A stretch of 6,059 nt of DNA from Bacteroidales bacterium (GTDB taxonomy: Bacteria > Bacteroidota > Bacteroidia > Bacteroidales > UBA10428). Below the pieces are notes generated by a model, which ran no database searches, was not told the DNA's origin, and saw only the letters and a program-made list of their open reading frames with translations. Positions 6,059-6,059 of the stretch are shown here, piece by piece. Position 1 is the first letter of the stretch, and the number at the start of each line of letters is the position of its first letter. The stretch covers positions 1-6,059 of the forward strand of contig JAFGVG010000287.1 in the NCBI GenBank assembly GCA_016938095.1, given 5' to 3'. The position numbers and the translations under genes were made by a program.

Positions 6059-6059
6059 G

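Overview
The window looks like an ordinary chromosomal stretch from a member of the Bacteroidota, probably an anaerobic Bacteroidales or Marinilabiliales type. The evidence is the style of the proteins: a GAF sensor with the Q/E-rich coil typical of that phylum, a Bacteroidota-type nucleotidyltransferase, an NFPYNIS motif in RsmA, weak or absent Shine-Dalgarno sites, and intergenic boxes resembling the phylum's TTTG/TAnnTTTG promoter. I assign no genus.

Layout, left to right. Bases 1-343 (minus) hold the first 114 codons of rsmA (ksgA), the 16S rRNA dimethyladenosine transferase; the rest lies outside the window. Across a 54-base divergent spacer, 398-1579 (plus) encodes a MalY/PatB-type PLP enzyme, probably a cystathionine beta-lyase or aminotransferase. 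After a 100-base AT-rich spacer, 1680-3332 (plus) encodes a two-helix membrane sensor with HAMP and GAF domains and a C-terminal coiled coil, but no kinase or other output domain. Seven bases after its stop, 3340-4248 (plus) encodes a nucleotidyltransferase of the sugar-1-phosphate type. After 40 bases, 4289-4687 (plus) encodes NikR, the nickel-responsive repressor, with all four nickel ligands intact. Convergent with it and only four bases away, 4692-6029 (minus) encodes a complete sugar porter of the major facilitator superfamily. The last 30 bases are the start of its upstream region and contain an inverted repeat.

How the genes work together: only the sensor and nucleotidyltransferase are spaced like an operon, and nikR may be read through from them. 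RsmA (ribosome maturation), the PatB-like enzyme (sulfur amino acids) and the sugar porter are separate units. No nickel importer or nickel enzyme is visible, so the targets of NikR are elsewhere.

I see no mobile element, CRISPR array, tRNA, rRNA or recognisable riboswitch, and no gene-free stretch longer than 100 bases. The items most worth a second look are the sensor lacking an output domain and its coupling to an uncharacterised nucleotidyltransferase, and the inverted repeat at the transporter start. I do not find strong evidence of a new system.
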